Counted from the first letter of the stretch, positions 1-6,500 are shown. The stretch: 9,328 bases of DNA from Candidatus Alistipes excrementipullorum (GCA_019113665.1 DXGW01000042.1:1-9328); one strand, 5' to 3'. A program made the numbers and translations. The notes: generated from the letters alone by a model not told the origin.

Positions 1-2
1 AG

Positions 3-572
3 GGAGACAGCGGACAGGGAATGCGCGTGATCGACGACAACGGCAAGCTTGTCATGGAGGGCTTTTCGACAGATTCCAAGTCGCACATCAACAAGCTCCC
101 GTCCGACGCCCTGTCGCCCGAAGGGTATGAACTGCCCTCGATGGAGGAGTTCAACCGCATGTTCGACGCCACGGATTACGTCTGGATAATGTGGAGCGGC
201 ACGCACACGCTGCGCACGCCCTGGGAAGGGCACTCAAGCGTAAAGCGCGAGCAGCGGCGCCGCAACGACATCACGGTAGGCACGGTTGCCGCCACCGACC
301 TTCTCTATACGGGCATGTGGAGTCCCGACTTCAGCAAATACGAGCCCGTGACATGGTACGGGCCGGGCGCACAGTGGAACTCCGACGGCATAATGCACTC
401 GAACCACTACAACAACATTCTCTTCGCAGTGCATTCGCCCGAGGGCTCGGGCTGGTACTTCAACGGCAGCATGGCCGGTCTCTACCTTACGAAAAACGGA
501 GCCGGAACGAAGGATACCCGAATCCTCCGGTTCAAAAAATCACCGGTAGAGTACATCTACGGCATGGAATAA
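3..572 (+). CDS. Hypothetical protein, 3' part of a gene cut by the window start
   Basis: The frame is open to the window edge, so this is probably the C-terminal 189 residues of a longer protein. An ATG at 21 is possible as a start, with a purine-rich stretch (gacaggga) before it, but the residues before it read smoothly into the rest. I do not recognise the family. The visible protein is soluble, has no membrane segment and contains no cysteine. It is rich in Trp, Tyr, Gly and Ser (for example YVWIMWSGTH, GMWSPDF, GSGWYFNGSMAGLY), a composition typical of extracellular beta-rich domains. A short stretch, SPEGYELPSMEEF, loosely resembles the 'CPxGWxLPTxxEW' element of secreted Bacteroidota and Fibrobacter paralogous domains, but the usual Cys is absent and I would not assign it. 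It ends in TAA just before a strong hairpin. Confidence 0.6.
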   Translation, partial: GDSGQGMRVIDDNGKLVMEGFSTDSKSHINKLPSDALSPEGYELPSMEEFNRMFDATDYVWIMWSGTHTLRTPWEGHSSVKREQRRRNDITVGTVAATDLLYTGMWSPDFSKYEPVTWYGPGAQWNSDGIMHSNHYNNILFAVHSPEGSGWYFNGSMAGLYLTKNGAGTKDTRILRFKKSPVEYIYGME

Positions 573-578
573 GAGACG

Positions 579-609
579 GCGGGCGGTATTCTCGGAGAAT
601 ACCGCCCGC
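579..609. terminator. Bidirectional hairpin terminator between convergent genes
   Basis: A perfect 12-bp inverted repeat (579-590 GCGGGCGGTATT pairing with 598-609) encloses a 7-nt loop. It starts 7 nt after the stop of the plus-strand gene and lies 27 nt beyond the stop of the convergent minus-strand gene. The T-run is weak on both sides (tgttt on the plus strand), but the GC-rich stem and its position between converging genes make a shared terminator the best reading. Confidence 0.8.
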
Positions 610-635
610 AATGTTTCCGCACAAAGCCCGTTGCG

Positions 636-1373
636 TCACATGTCGATGAAGAGTTCGAACTGCCGGGCCAGCGTGTAGAGGAACAAGATCGCTACGATCA
701 CGCACAACACCAGAAGCAATGCACGCAATACACGCGGCGACGGTTTCGACACCCCGTGGCTGCCCACCCATACGATGTATTCGCGCAAAAAGACATAGAG
801 CGCCGGCACCACGCTGCAGGCCATCAGATAATCTTCGGGTATGCCGAAGAAGTAGACCTTGGAGAGTCCGATGAAGGCCCAGTGGCACAACATCATGGCA
901 AGTATCATGTTGACCCTCTCGGAGAATGCGAGCATTAGTCCTATCGTGAAGACCACCACCGAGCACGGCATGACAGGCGAGGTCATCATCGGGAACGAGC
1001 GTCCCATGGCCAGCGACATGAGCGGATAGAGCAGCGGCATCGCAAAAAGCAGTACGGCAAAAAGCGTATGGTTGCCCGTACGCGCAAGCGAAGCGTGTTT
1101 TATGGCAAGGTCGTATATCCATATACAGCCCATAACGCCCCAGAATATGGCCAACATGTCATTGTACTCGCGCTCACGGCAATATACCATGTAGTAGACT
1201 ATCGCTATCCAGAAATTCAGCGCCGCCATATAGACTTTCATGGCCGTACGCACCCCGCGTGTCGGGCGGAAATAGAGCAGCAGTGTCAATATTGCGCCGA
1301 TAACGACCCATGCTATCTGCCAGATCCATGTGGCGGCATTGTACTCGGCGATTGTATTCCAGAAGACTTCCAT
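636..1373 (-). CDS. DUF6064-type polytopic membrane protein
   Basis: This 245-residue protein is almost entirely membrane-embedded. I count about eight hydrophobic helices, at roughly residues 15-35, 43-65, 73-92, 101-123, 131-150, 153-175, 182-202 and 218-240. The N-terminus (FWNTIAEYNAATWIWQIAW) has the 'AxYNxAxWPxQ' look of the DUF6064 family, and the length fits that family. I recognise this from memory, so it is likely rather than certain. The function of DUF6064 is unknown and no catalytic motif is visible. The start lies 3 bp after the stop of the ThrE C-terminal-like gene, so it is the last gene of that operon and is probably translated from the same message. The association suggests a role beside the exporter, but that is inference. 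It ends at the shared hairpin 579-609. Confidence 0.78.
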   Translation of the reverse strand: MEVFWNTIAEYNAATWIWQIAWVVIGAILTLLLYFRPTRGVRTAMKVYMAALNFWIAIVYYMVYCREREYNDMLAIFWGVMGCIWIYDLAIKHASLARTGNHTLFAVLLFAMPLLYPLMSLAMGRSFPMMTSPVMPCSVVVFTIGLMLAFSERVNMILAMMLCHWAFIGLSKVYFFGIPEDYLMACSVVPALYVFLREYIVWVGSHGVSKPSPRVLRALLLVLCVIVAILFLYTLARQFELFIDM

Positions 1374-1376
1374 CGG

Positions 1377-1886
1377 TTATTTCTCCGTATTCTTGTCGGT
1401 ACGCCGGCGCGTCAGCGAGAATGCGCGGCGCTTGAAGATGAATATCGGCAGCGTAGCCCCTGCCGCAAGCATTATGATGACACTGAACGACACGGTGGCA
1501 TTCAGGAAAAACGAATTCATGTATTCCACGCCCTGCCCGGCCTTGTTGAGCGACTGCATGAACATGAAGAGCGAGAAGACGGCCTTGTAGGCATATATGC
1601 CCGGCACCATCGGCAGAAGCGCAGGTATGTAGAGTGCCGTCATCGGGCAACGTATGCCCCGGCCCAGCCACAGGCTGCCCATACCGATGACAATGGCAGC
1701 GCACAACGAAGCCGTGGCTATGTCTATGCCGGCAAGCTGCATCAGCGTGAAACGCAGCGAATGACCCACCGCCGCCAACAGGGCGATGCGCGGGAAAGCC
1801 CGCATCGGCGGATCGGATATCGCACCGAAACCGATGGCCGCAACGGCCGCGAAACAGGCATCGAGAAGTATGACGACCGCTATCAT
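1377..1886 (-). CDS. Threonine/serine exporter C-terminal-like protein (YjjB type, ThrE_2)
   Basis: This 169-residue membrane protein has about five helices (roughly residues 4-23, 36-55, 57-75, 83-108 and 127-150). It carries the PALLPMVPGIYAY element, which matches the conserved 'P...LVPG' helix of the C-terminal half of ThrE/YjjB proteins. The C-terminus is a short Arg/Lys-rich cytoplasmic tail. In Corynebacterium ThrE both halves are one polypeptide that exports threonine and serine; in E. coli the split YjjP/YjjB pair was reported to export succinate. Here the system is split. The start ATG overlaps the TGA of the upstream YjjP-like gene (ATGA), which implies translational coupling and a two-subunit complex. 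The substrate cannot be read from the sequence. Confidence 0.87.
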   Translation of the reverse strand: MIAVVILLDACFAAVAAIGFGAISDPPMRAFPRIALLAAVGHSLRFTLMQLAGIDIATASLCAAIVIGMGSLWLGRGIRCPMTALYIPALLPMVPGIYAYKAVFSLFMFMQSLNKAGQGVEYMNSFFLNATVSFSVIIMLAAGATLPIFIFKRRAFSLTRRRTDKNTEK

Positions 1887-2650
1887 AACAGACTGTCCTT
1901 AACCATCAACAATGTGGCCGACAGACCCACGGCTATGCAGACGATAAGCAGAAGCGCGTTGATCAGGCGGCTGCAACCTATTAGAATATGCCCTTCCATG
2001 ATGTCGATGACTCCGTTTATGAGCGGCACGCCCGGCACGAGAAAGAGGACGCTTGTCGCCATTGCCACCTCCGACGTGCAGTCGAAACGCAGGGATATGG
2101 AGGCGCACATCGACGCCATGAAGGCCGAAATTATGAATATGAGGAAATGGTTGACGCCATGCGCCTGCATTCGCTGCTTGACGGCGAAGCCCACGAGCGT
2201 CGAGGTAAAGACTATGCACATTGCCGTCCAGTCGCCGCCGAACAGACGGCAGAACGACGCATTGGCCAGGCCCACGCACAGCAGTACGAAGATGGGATCG
2301 ATACGCGGTTTGGATATCAGTTCGACATATCGCCGGCGTATCTCGGCCAGAGGCAGGTGTTCGTCGAACGCGTCCCAGCTCAGGGCACTCAGGTCCGAAT
2401 TGCGTTCGAAACTGACAGGAAGCGCCGGTATGCCGACAACACGGGTAAGCACCTCGCCGTTATCGGGGTCGCGCACGGTCATGATCGTACTTTTCTGGAA
2501 AGTCGAGAGCTGCACATCGACACCAAGGGCCACTCCCATTCGCTGTGAATTGCGGATCACGCGCGAGGTATGCACGCCCGAGCCCAGAAGATAGGTGGCG
2601 TACTCGGCGAGGAAATCGAGAATCTCGACAAGTTCGTGTTCAGTCTTCAT
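1883..2650 (-). CDS. Threonine/serine exporter N-terminal-like protein (YjjP type, ThrE_1)
   Basis: This 255-residue protein has two parts. The first 110 or so residues are soluble and hold the family signature around GSGVHTSR (residues 23-30), followed by RMGVALGVDVQL. The rest has about five membrane helices and includes PGVPLINGVIDIMEGH, matching the conserved 'PGxPLxNGxxD' segment of ThrE/YjjP. With the downstream YjjB-like protein it should form an inner-membrane exporter for amino acids or small organic acids. The frame stays open upstream to 2734. I chose the ATG at 2650 because MKTEHELVEIL is where the family homology begins and because a -7 promoter box (2659-2666) lies just upstream, which would exclude the ATG at 2671 and the one at 2734. 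It is the first gene of the ThrE-YjjB-DUF6064 operon. Confidence 0.87.
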   Translation of the reverse strand: MKTEHELVEILDFLAEYATYLLGSGVHTSRVIRNSQRMGVALGVDVQLSTFQKSTIMTVRDPDNGEVLTRVVGIPALPVSFERNSDLSALSWDAFDEHLPLAEIRRRYVELISKPRIDPIFVLLCVGLANASFCRLFGGDWTAMCIVFTSTLVGFAVKQRMQAHGVNHFLIFIISAFMASMCASISLRFDCTSEVAMATSVLFLVPGVPLINGVIDIMEGHILIGCSRLINALLLIVCIAVGLSATLLMVKDSLL

Positions 2651-2658
2651 ATCGGCGA

Positions 2659-2689
2659 CAAAAATAGTCATTTCGTTCGAAACGGCGAA
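2659..2689 (-). promoter_or_regulatory. Candidate Bacteroidota promoter for the ThrE-like operon
   Basis: On the minus strand TATTTTTG (2659-2666) matches the -7 consensus TAnnTTTG exactly. A TTCG (2686-2689, three of four bases of the -33 TTTG) lies 19 bp upstream, which is correct spacing. The box ends only 8 nt before the chosen ATG at 2650, so the leader would be extremely short. No competing box is obvious further upstream. Confidence 0.5.
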
Positions 2690-2749
2690 CCGTACAACGA
2701 AAAAAGAGCCGCAGAGACGTACATACGGCCCCAACGCGGCAAGAATGAA

Positions 2750-2769
2750 GGCCGGGTTCTGGCCCGGCC
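2750..2769 (-). terminator. Hairpin terminator behind the flavodoxin-DUF2023 operon
   Basis: A GC-rich 7-bp inverted repeat, GGCCGGG (2750-2756) and CCCGGCC (2763-2769), has a 6-nt loop. On the minus strand it starts about 9 nt after the DUF2023 stop and is followed by TTCATTCTTG, a moderately T-rich tail. This would separate the flavodoxin operon from the downstream ThrE-like operon, which has its own promoter. Confidence 0.65.
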
Positions 2770-2778
2770 CTCACGAAA

Positions 2779-3135
2779 TCAGATGTTTTCCGCCTTGCGC
2801 CTGCAATAGCGCTCGCACTGCTGGCCGATGTCGTAACCGAGCATCGCCCCAAGCATGAAATCCTCCTCAGGAGTCAATTCATTCAACGGTTTGTGTACGA
2901 ATCGCCGTACTGTTTCGAGGCAAACGGCATCTCCGAAGTACAGGTTGACCTTTTCATCGGTCACCCTCTGCAACACATGCCCTATGCCCAGCACATCGAG
3001 ACGTGAACACACAAGAACGGCACACGTCGGGCACATCGTGCAGAGGACCAGGCGGCGTACGCCTTTCTGAAACTCGTAAATGTTGTGCATGAAGAGTTTC
3101 ATCGAATCATAGCGGCGGAAATCCTCGGCACTCAT
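2779..3135 (-). CDS. DUF2023 family protein, cysteine-rich, linked to flavodoxin
   Basis: This 118-residue soluble protein matches the DUF2023 family, which is mostly confined to Bacteroidota and nearby phyla. Recognisable blocks are HNIYEFQKGVRRLVL (residues 17-31), VNLYFG (63-68) and LTPEEDFMLGAMLGYDIGQQCERY (87-110). The family has no established biochemical role, but it repeatedly sits next to flavodoxin genes. The frame extends upstream to 3240, inside the flavodoxin gene. I chose the ATG at 3135 because it lies 2 bp after the flavodoxin TGA, a typical operon junction; ATG 3102 (MKLFMHNIYEF) is an alternative. It contains seven cysteines (32, 35, 38, 43, 72, 107, 111), the first four packed as C-x2-C-x2-C-x4-C. 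That spacing would suit a metal or iron-sulfur site, but no such activity is known to me. Confidence 0.88.
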   Translation of the reverse strand: MSAEDFRRYDSMKLFMHNIYEFQKGVRRLVLCTMCPTCAVLVCSRLDVLGIGHVLQRVTDEKVNLYFGDAVCLETVRRFVHKPLNELTPEEDFMLGAMLGYDIGQQCERYCRRKAENI

Positions 3136-3137
3136 TG

Positions 3138-3629
3138 TCACTCGGTCTCTATCAGTCTGCACCACGTATCCATTCGGCCGGCATTGGACGCCGGGGCATT
3201 CTCGTCTATTACCAGCCCCAGCAAACGTCCGTCGCGGCAAGCACGCGAACCGAGTGCGAGATAATCTTCCGGAGCGAGAGCTCCGACAAACGAACAGCCC
3301 GCAGACTGCAAGGCATCGTAGATGATCCCTATGGCATCACAAAATGTGTCGGGATATGATCCGCTGTCACCGCAGCCGAACAGTCCGACTTTCCGGCCGG
3401 TCAGGTCCTTTGACTTGAGGGCATCGAGGAAGCCGTACCAATCGTCCTGCAACTCGCCGCAACCCCAGGTCGAGGAGCCCAGCAGCAACAGGTCGTAGCG
3501 TTCGGCCTCATCAGCCGACACGTCGGCCACATTATGCACATCATCTGCCGCCACTCCAAGTCTTGCGGCAATCTCATTGGCTGCAGACTCGGTCGTACCG
3601 GTCATACTGCCGAAAAATATTCCTGTCAT
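3138..3629 (-). CDS. fldA: Flavodoxin (FMN electron carrier)
   Basis: This is a 163-residue cytosolic flavodoxin of bacterial FldA type. The phosphate-binding loop is at residues 8-14 (SMTGTTE, matching S/T-x-T-G-x-T). The first FMN-stacking loop is SSTWGCGELQDDW, with W55 as the usual aromatic. The second loop is GCGDSGSYPDTFCDA, with Y92 as the second stacking residue. The length and the segment after residue 115 fit the long-chain class. It carries single electrons at low potential and often substitutes for ferredoxin when iron is scarce. The frame extends to 3662, but the ATG at 3629 gives the canonical start (MTGIFFGSMTG), and the -7 promoter box lies between the two candidates. DUF2023 follows after 2 bp in the same operon. 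Confidence 0.95.
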   Translation of the reverse strand: MTGIFFGSMTGTTESAANEIAARLGVAADDVHNVADVSADEAERYDLLLLGSSTWGCGELQDDWYGFLDALKSKDLTGRKVGLFGCGDSGSYPDTFCDAIGIIYDALQSAGCSFVGALAPEDYLALGSRACRDGRLLGLVIDENAPASNAGRMDTWCRLIETE

Positions 3630-3651
3630 AACAATGTCGTTTGGTTCAATG

Positions 3652-3683
3652 CAAAGTAACACCGTTTACGACAGGCGGGCAAT
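3652..3683 (-). promoter_or_regulatory. Candidate promoter of the flavodoxin-DUF2023 operon
   Basis: On the minus strand TTACTTTG (3652-3659) matches TAnnTTTG at five of six fixed positions. ATTG (3680-3683, three of four bases of the -33 TTTG) lies 20 bp upstream. Transcription would begin about 15-18 nt before the flavodoxin ATG at 3629. No Shine-Dalgarno sequence is visible, as is usual in Bacteroidota. Confidence 0.5.
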
Positions 3684-3714
3684 CCCGACAAATCGTGATT
3701 TTCACACTTCGCCA

Positions 3715-3730
3715 TACCGTAATTACGGTA
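3715..3730. promoter_or_regulatory. Perfect 16-bp palindrome between copA and flavodoxin
   Basis: TACCGTAATTACGGTA reads identically on both strands. It lies 20 bp past the copA stop and roughly 70-85 bp upstream of the predicted flavodoxin transcription start. As RNA it could fold only as a 6-bp stem with an AATT loop and has no T-run after it on the minus strand, so it is a poor intrinsic terminator. A dimeric regulator site is equally possible. It is the only symmetric element this long that I noticed in the intergenic regions apart from the two GC-rich hairpins. Confidence 0.4.
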
Positions 3731-3750
3731 CGGAGATGTCACGGACGCGT

Positions 3751-6246
3751 CTACTCCGAAAGTTCGTAGTCGCCGGCATTCTCCGAGACCGCACGCTGCA
3801 GTTCGGACAGAGGAAGCGCCTCGCCCTCGAATTCGACGACGGCCACCGGCGGGTCAAGCGTAACGACAGCCTTGACACCTTCGATACCGTTCAATGCACG
3901 TTCGACATGCGCACGGCAATGGCCGCACATCATGCCCTTGATTCTGTACTCTTTTTTCATGGTTATGATTTTTTCTGTTGCAGACATCTCCTCCACCGCG
4001 GGCCCGCATGGTCCGGAGATCTTTTCCGCCGCACCGCCGCGGCGCTTAAGTCTCAGGCTGTTGAGCACGACGCTCACGCTGCTGAAGGCCATGGCTGCCG
4101 CCCCGATCATCGGGTCGAGCATGAAGCCACACAGCGGGTAAAGCACACCGGCAGCCACCGGCACGCTCACGGCATTGTAGAAAAAGGCCCAGAAGAGGTT
4201 CTCGCGAATGGTTCTGACTGTCAGGTGCGACAGGCGCATGAGCTCGGGAATCTTCGCAAGGTCCGACGAGAGTATCGTCACCATCGCCGTCTCCATGGCT
4301 ATATCGCTGCCCCGCCCCATGGCGATACTCAGGTCGGCCCGGGCCAGAGCGGCACTGTCGTTGATACCGTCGCCCACCATTGCCACCCTGCGGCCTTCGG
4401 ACTGCAGGCGGGCCACATATTCGGCCTTCTCGTGCGGCAGTACACCGGCATGGAAACGGCCGATACCGGCAAGACGTGCCGTCTCGCGGGCCGCAGCCTC
4501 ATTGTCACCCGTCAGCATCACCACCTCGATCCCCCGGCGGCGCAACTCCGCCACGGCACCGGCAGACCCGGACTTCATGCGGTCGGCGACGGCAAGCACG
4601 GCCAGCGCCCGCTCCTCATCGGCAAACCACACGACCGTCGAGGCCCGTTTCTCATACTCGGCAGCCACGGCAAGCAGTTGCGGCGCCACGGTCACTCCCG
4701 TCTCGTCAAGCAGACGGCGGTTGCCGGCATAGTACCTGCGGCCGCCGACACTGCCGCATACACCGCGGCCGGTAATGCTTTCGAAACCGTCGACCTGCAG
4801 TCTGCGACTCTCTGCGAGCGACAAGGCCACAGCCTCCGCCAAAGGGTGTTCAGAGAGCCGTTCAAGGCTGCAAAGCACGTCGCGGGTCCCGGCAGCGGCA
4901 TCGTCGGCCCAAACCGACGCAACCACCTCGGGTCTCCCTTCAGTCAGCGTCCCGGTCTTGTCCAGCACCACGGTATCGCACTTTTCGGCCGTTTCGAGGC
5001 TGGCCGCGTCCTTTACGAGTATTCCCTCCTCGGCACAACGCCCCGTCCCGACCATTATGGCCGTCGGGGTGGCCAGTCCCAGCGCGCACGGACACGCGAT
5101 GATAAGCACCGTCACCAAGGCCATCAATCCGCGGCTGAACCCGTCTTCCGCAGAGAATATCACCCATGCAGCGAAAGCCGCCAGCGAGACCGCCATGATC
5201 GCAGGCACGAACACGGCCGATATGCGGTCGGCCAGTTGCTGTACGGGCGCCCGGCTGCCCTGAGCGTCACGCACCATATCTATTATACGCGACAGGAGCG
5301 TATCGCCCCCGACCCGCTCGGCACGGAAACGGAATGCCCCGTTGCGGTTCAGCGTCCCGGCAAAGACCTTGCAGCCGGCCGTCTTGTGCACGGCCATCGG
5401 TTCGCCGTTGATCATGCTCTCGTCGACATACGAATCGCCGTCGACAACCTCGCCGTCGACAGCTATGCGCTCACCGGGCCGCACGGCTACCGTATCGTCC
5501 GGCCGCACGGCCGAGACGGGCACCATCGACTCGCCATCGCCCGAAACGACCCGCACAAGCGCGGGCCGCAAATCCATGAGCCGGCGTATCGACGCCGTGG
5601 TACGGCGTTTGGCCCGCTCCTCAAGCAGCCGCCCCGTCATTATGAAGGCGATGATCACGGCTACGGATTCGAAATAGAGGTGCGGTTCGAGGCCCCGTTC
5701 GAGCCAGAATCCGGGAAAGAGCAGGTTGAAGAGACTGAAAAGGTAGGCAATGCCCGTACTGACCGCCACAAGAGTATCCATGTTGGCCGAACCGTGCCTG
5801 AGCTGCTTCCATGCCCCGATGAAGAAACCGCGTCCGAAAACGGCAAGCGTGACCGTGGCAAGTATCCACAGGCAATATTTCACTGCCGCGACATCGGCAA
5901 AGAACATGCTTCCGATCATGACAGGTACGGCTACGGCCACGGCACCGACCGTACGCCGTTTCATCGAGGCATACCTCCGGGCATGCAGCCGCTCGGCCTC
6001 GGCATCGCGCTCTTCGGCACGTTCCGTCACAAGGCCGTATCCGGCATCGCATACCGCTTCACGCAGTTTTTCCGCCGAACACACCGAAGTGTCGTATTCG
6101 ACCGAAAGTTCGGCCGCCGCATAGTTCACGTCGGCGGCCCGCACGCCTTCGACTCCCGCGACGACCTTGCCGACGCGTACGGCGCAAGCCGCACAGCTCA
6201 TGCCTGTTACGGGAAACTTCTCCCTGACATATACATTCCTGTCCAT
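3751..6246 (-). CDS. copA: Cu(+)-exporting P1B-type ATPase CopA with N- and C-terminal HMA domains
   Basis: This 831-residue inner-membrane pump exports Cu(+) from the cytoplasm using ATP. Order of domains: an N-terminal heavy-metal-associated (HMA) domain (about residues 8-72, GMSCAAC with C18 and C21); membrane helices; the actuator domain with the TGE-equivalent element INGEP; the CPC metal-transfer motif (385-387); DKTGT with phosphorylated D429; HP (467-468); TGDN (579-582); GDGIND (625-630); YN in helix 7; and MxxSS in helix 8. CPC, YN and MxxSS together define the Cu(+) class. After a linker, a second HMA domain (about 763-831, GMMCGHC) forms the C-terminus, which is less usual. The frame is open to 6285, but the ATG at 6246 follows an AT-rich leader and a -7 box at 6283-6290, so the longer form is unlikely. 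No copper regulator is adjacent. Confidence 0.95.
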   Translation of the reverse strand: MDRNVYVREKFPVTGMSCAACAVRVGKVVAGVEGVRAADVNYAAAELSVEYDTSVCSAEKLREAVCDAGYGLVTERAEERDAEAERLHARRYASMKRRTVGAVAVAVPVMIGSMFFADVAAVKYCLWILATVTLAVFGRGFFIGAWKQLRHGSANMDTLVAVSTGIAYLFSLFNLLFPGFWLERGLEPHLYFESVAVIIAFIMTGRLLEERAKRRTTASIRRLMDLRPALVRVVSGDGESMVPVSAVRPDDTVAVRPGERIAVDGEVVDGDSYVDESMINGEPMAVHKTAGCKVFAGTLNRNGAFRFRAERVGGDTLLSRIIDMVRDAQGSRAPVQQLADRISAVFVPAIMAVSLAAFAAWVIFSAEDGFSRGLMALVTVLIIACPCALGLATPTAIMVGTGRCAEEGILVKDAASLETAEKCDTVVLDKTGTLTEGRPEVVASVWADDAAAGTRDVLCSLERLSEHPLAEAVALSLAESRRLQVDGFESITGRGVCGSVGGRRYYAGNRRLLDETGVTVAPQLLAVAAEYEKRASTVVWFADEERALAVLAVADRMKSGSAGAVAELRRRGIEVVMLTGDNEAAARETARLAGIGRFHAGVLPHEKAEYVARLQSEGRRVAMVGDGINDSAALARADLSIAMGRGSDIAMETAMVTILSSDLAKIPELMRLSHLTVRTIRENLFWAFFYNAVSVPVAAGVLYPLCGFMLDPMIGAAAMAFSSVSVVLNSLRLKRRGGAAEKISGPCGPAVEEMSATEKIITMKKEYRIKGMMCGHCRAHVERALNGIEGVKAVVTLDPPVAVVEFEGEALPLSELQRAVSENAGDYELSE

Positions 6247-6282
6247 ATATAATATATAATCATGCACCGCAAGGGTACACGG

Positions 6283-6290
6283 CAAAGATA
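6283..6290 (-). promoter_or_regulatory. -7 promoter box of copA
   Basis: On the minus strand TATCTTTG matches TAnnTTTG exactly. It lies 36 bp before the copA ATG, giving a leader of about 30 nt that ends in a very AT-rich stretch (attatatattatat) well suited to Bacteroidota initiation without a Shine-Dalgarno sequence. I could not find a good TTTG at -33, so an activator may assist, or the promoter is weak. Confidence 0.55.
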
Positions 6291-6442
6291 CGATTTTTAC
6301 GGTTACGGTCTCCGCGGCATGTGTCCATATCTCAATTTATCGCGGCCGTCCATACTACGGCACCGCCACAGGCCGTTAATAAGTTCAAGAGCGTTAAACC
6401 GATACAACAGGGGCGCAATGAGCAATATTCCGTTTTTTTGCA

Positions 6443-6450
6443 TATCTTTG
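6443..6450 (+). promoter_or_regulatory. -7 promoter box of the RND efflux operon
   Basis: TATCTTTG is an exact match to TAnnTTTG, preceded by a T-run (cgtttttttgca). No good TTTG occurs at the expected -33 distance; the nearest is AATG at 6417-6420, with 22 bp spacing. The leader would be about 90 nt long. Confidence 0.5.
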
Positions 6451-6500
6451 CGCCGCATGTTATGCACAAGTTTGACAACTGACATTTAGCATTCCGGTTT

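Noticed and set aside
1068..2594. A plus-strand open frame of 508 codons opposite the ThrE-like and DUF6064 genes
   Set aside because: It is antisense to three well-supported membrane protein genes and has a charged, His/Arg-rich composition typical of shadow frames.
3676..3687. CGGG-caat-CCCG hairpin upstream of flavodoxin
   Set aside because: The arms are only 4 bp and it overlaps the predicted -33 element. It is too small to call as a separate feature.
3577..6252. A plus-strand open frame of 891 codons opposite nearly all of copA
   Set aside because: It mirrors the copA codons on the opposite strand and is open because GC-rich codon choice avoids the reverse complements of stop codons. 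The product is rich in His, Arg and Gly and has no domain logic, whereas copA has every P1B-ATPase motif.
6283..6285. Longer CopA beginning at the ATG at 6285
   Set aside because: This codon overlaps the exact TATCTTTG promoter box, so it would not be transcribed, and the extra 13 residues do not belong to the HMA domain.
6469..6480. AGTT-tgac-AACT inverted repeat as an operator for the efflux operon
   Set aside because: The arms are only 4 bp and the element lies downstream of the predicted -7 box. Such a short repeat is expected by chance.
6303..6485. A minus-strand 60-codon frame in the divergent intergenic region
   Set aside because: It has no convincing initiation region and no family resemblance, and it covers the predicted promoter of the efflux operon. 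A small unknown gene cannot be fully excluded.
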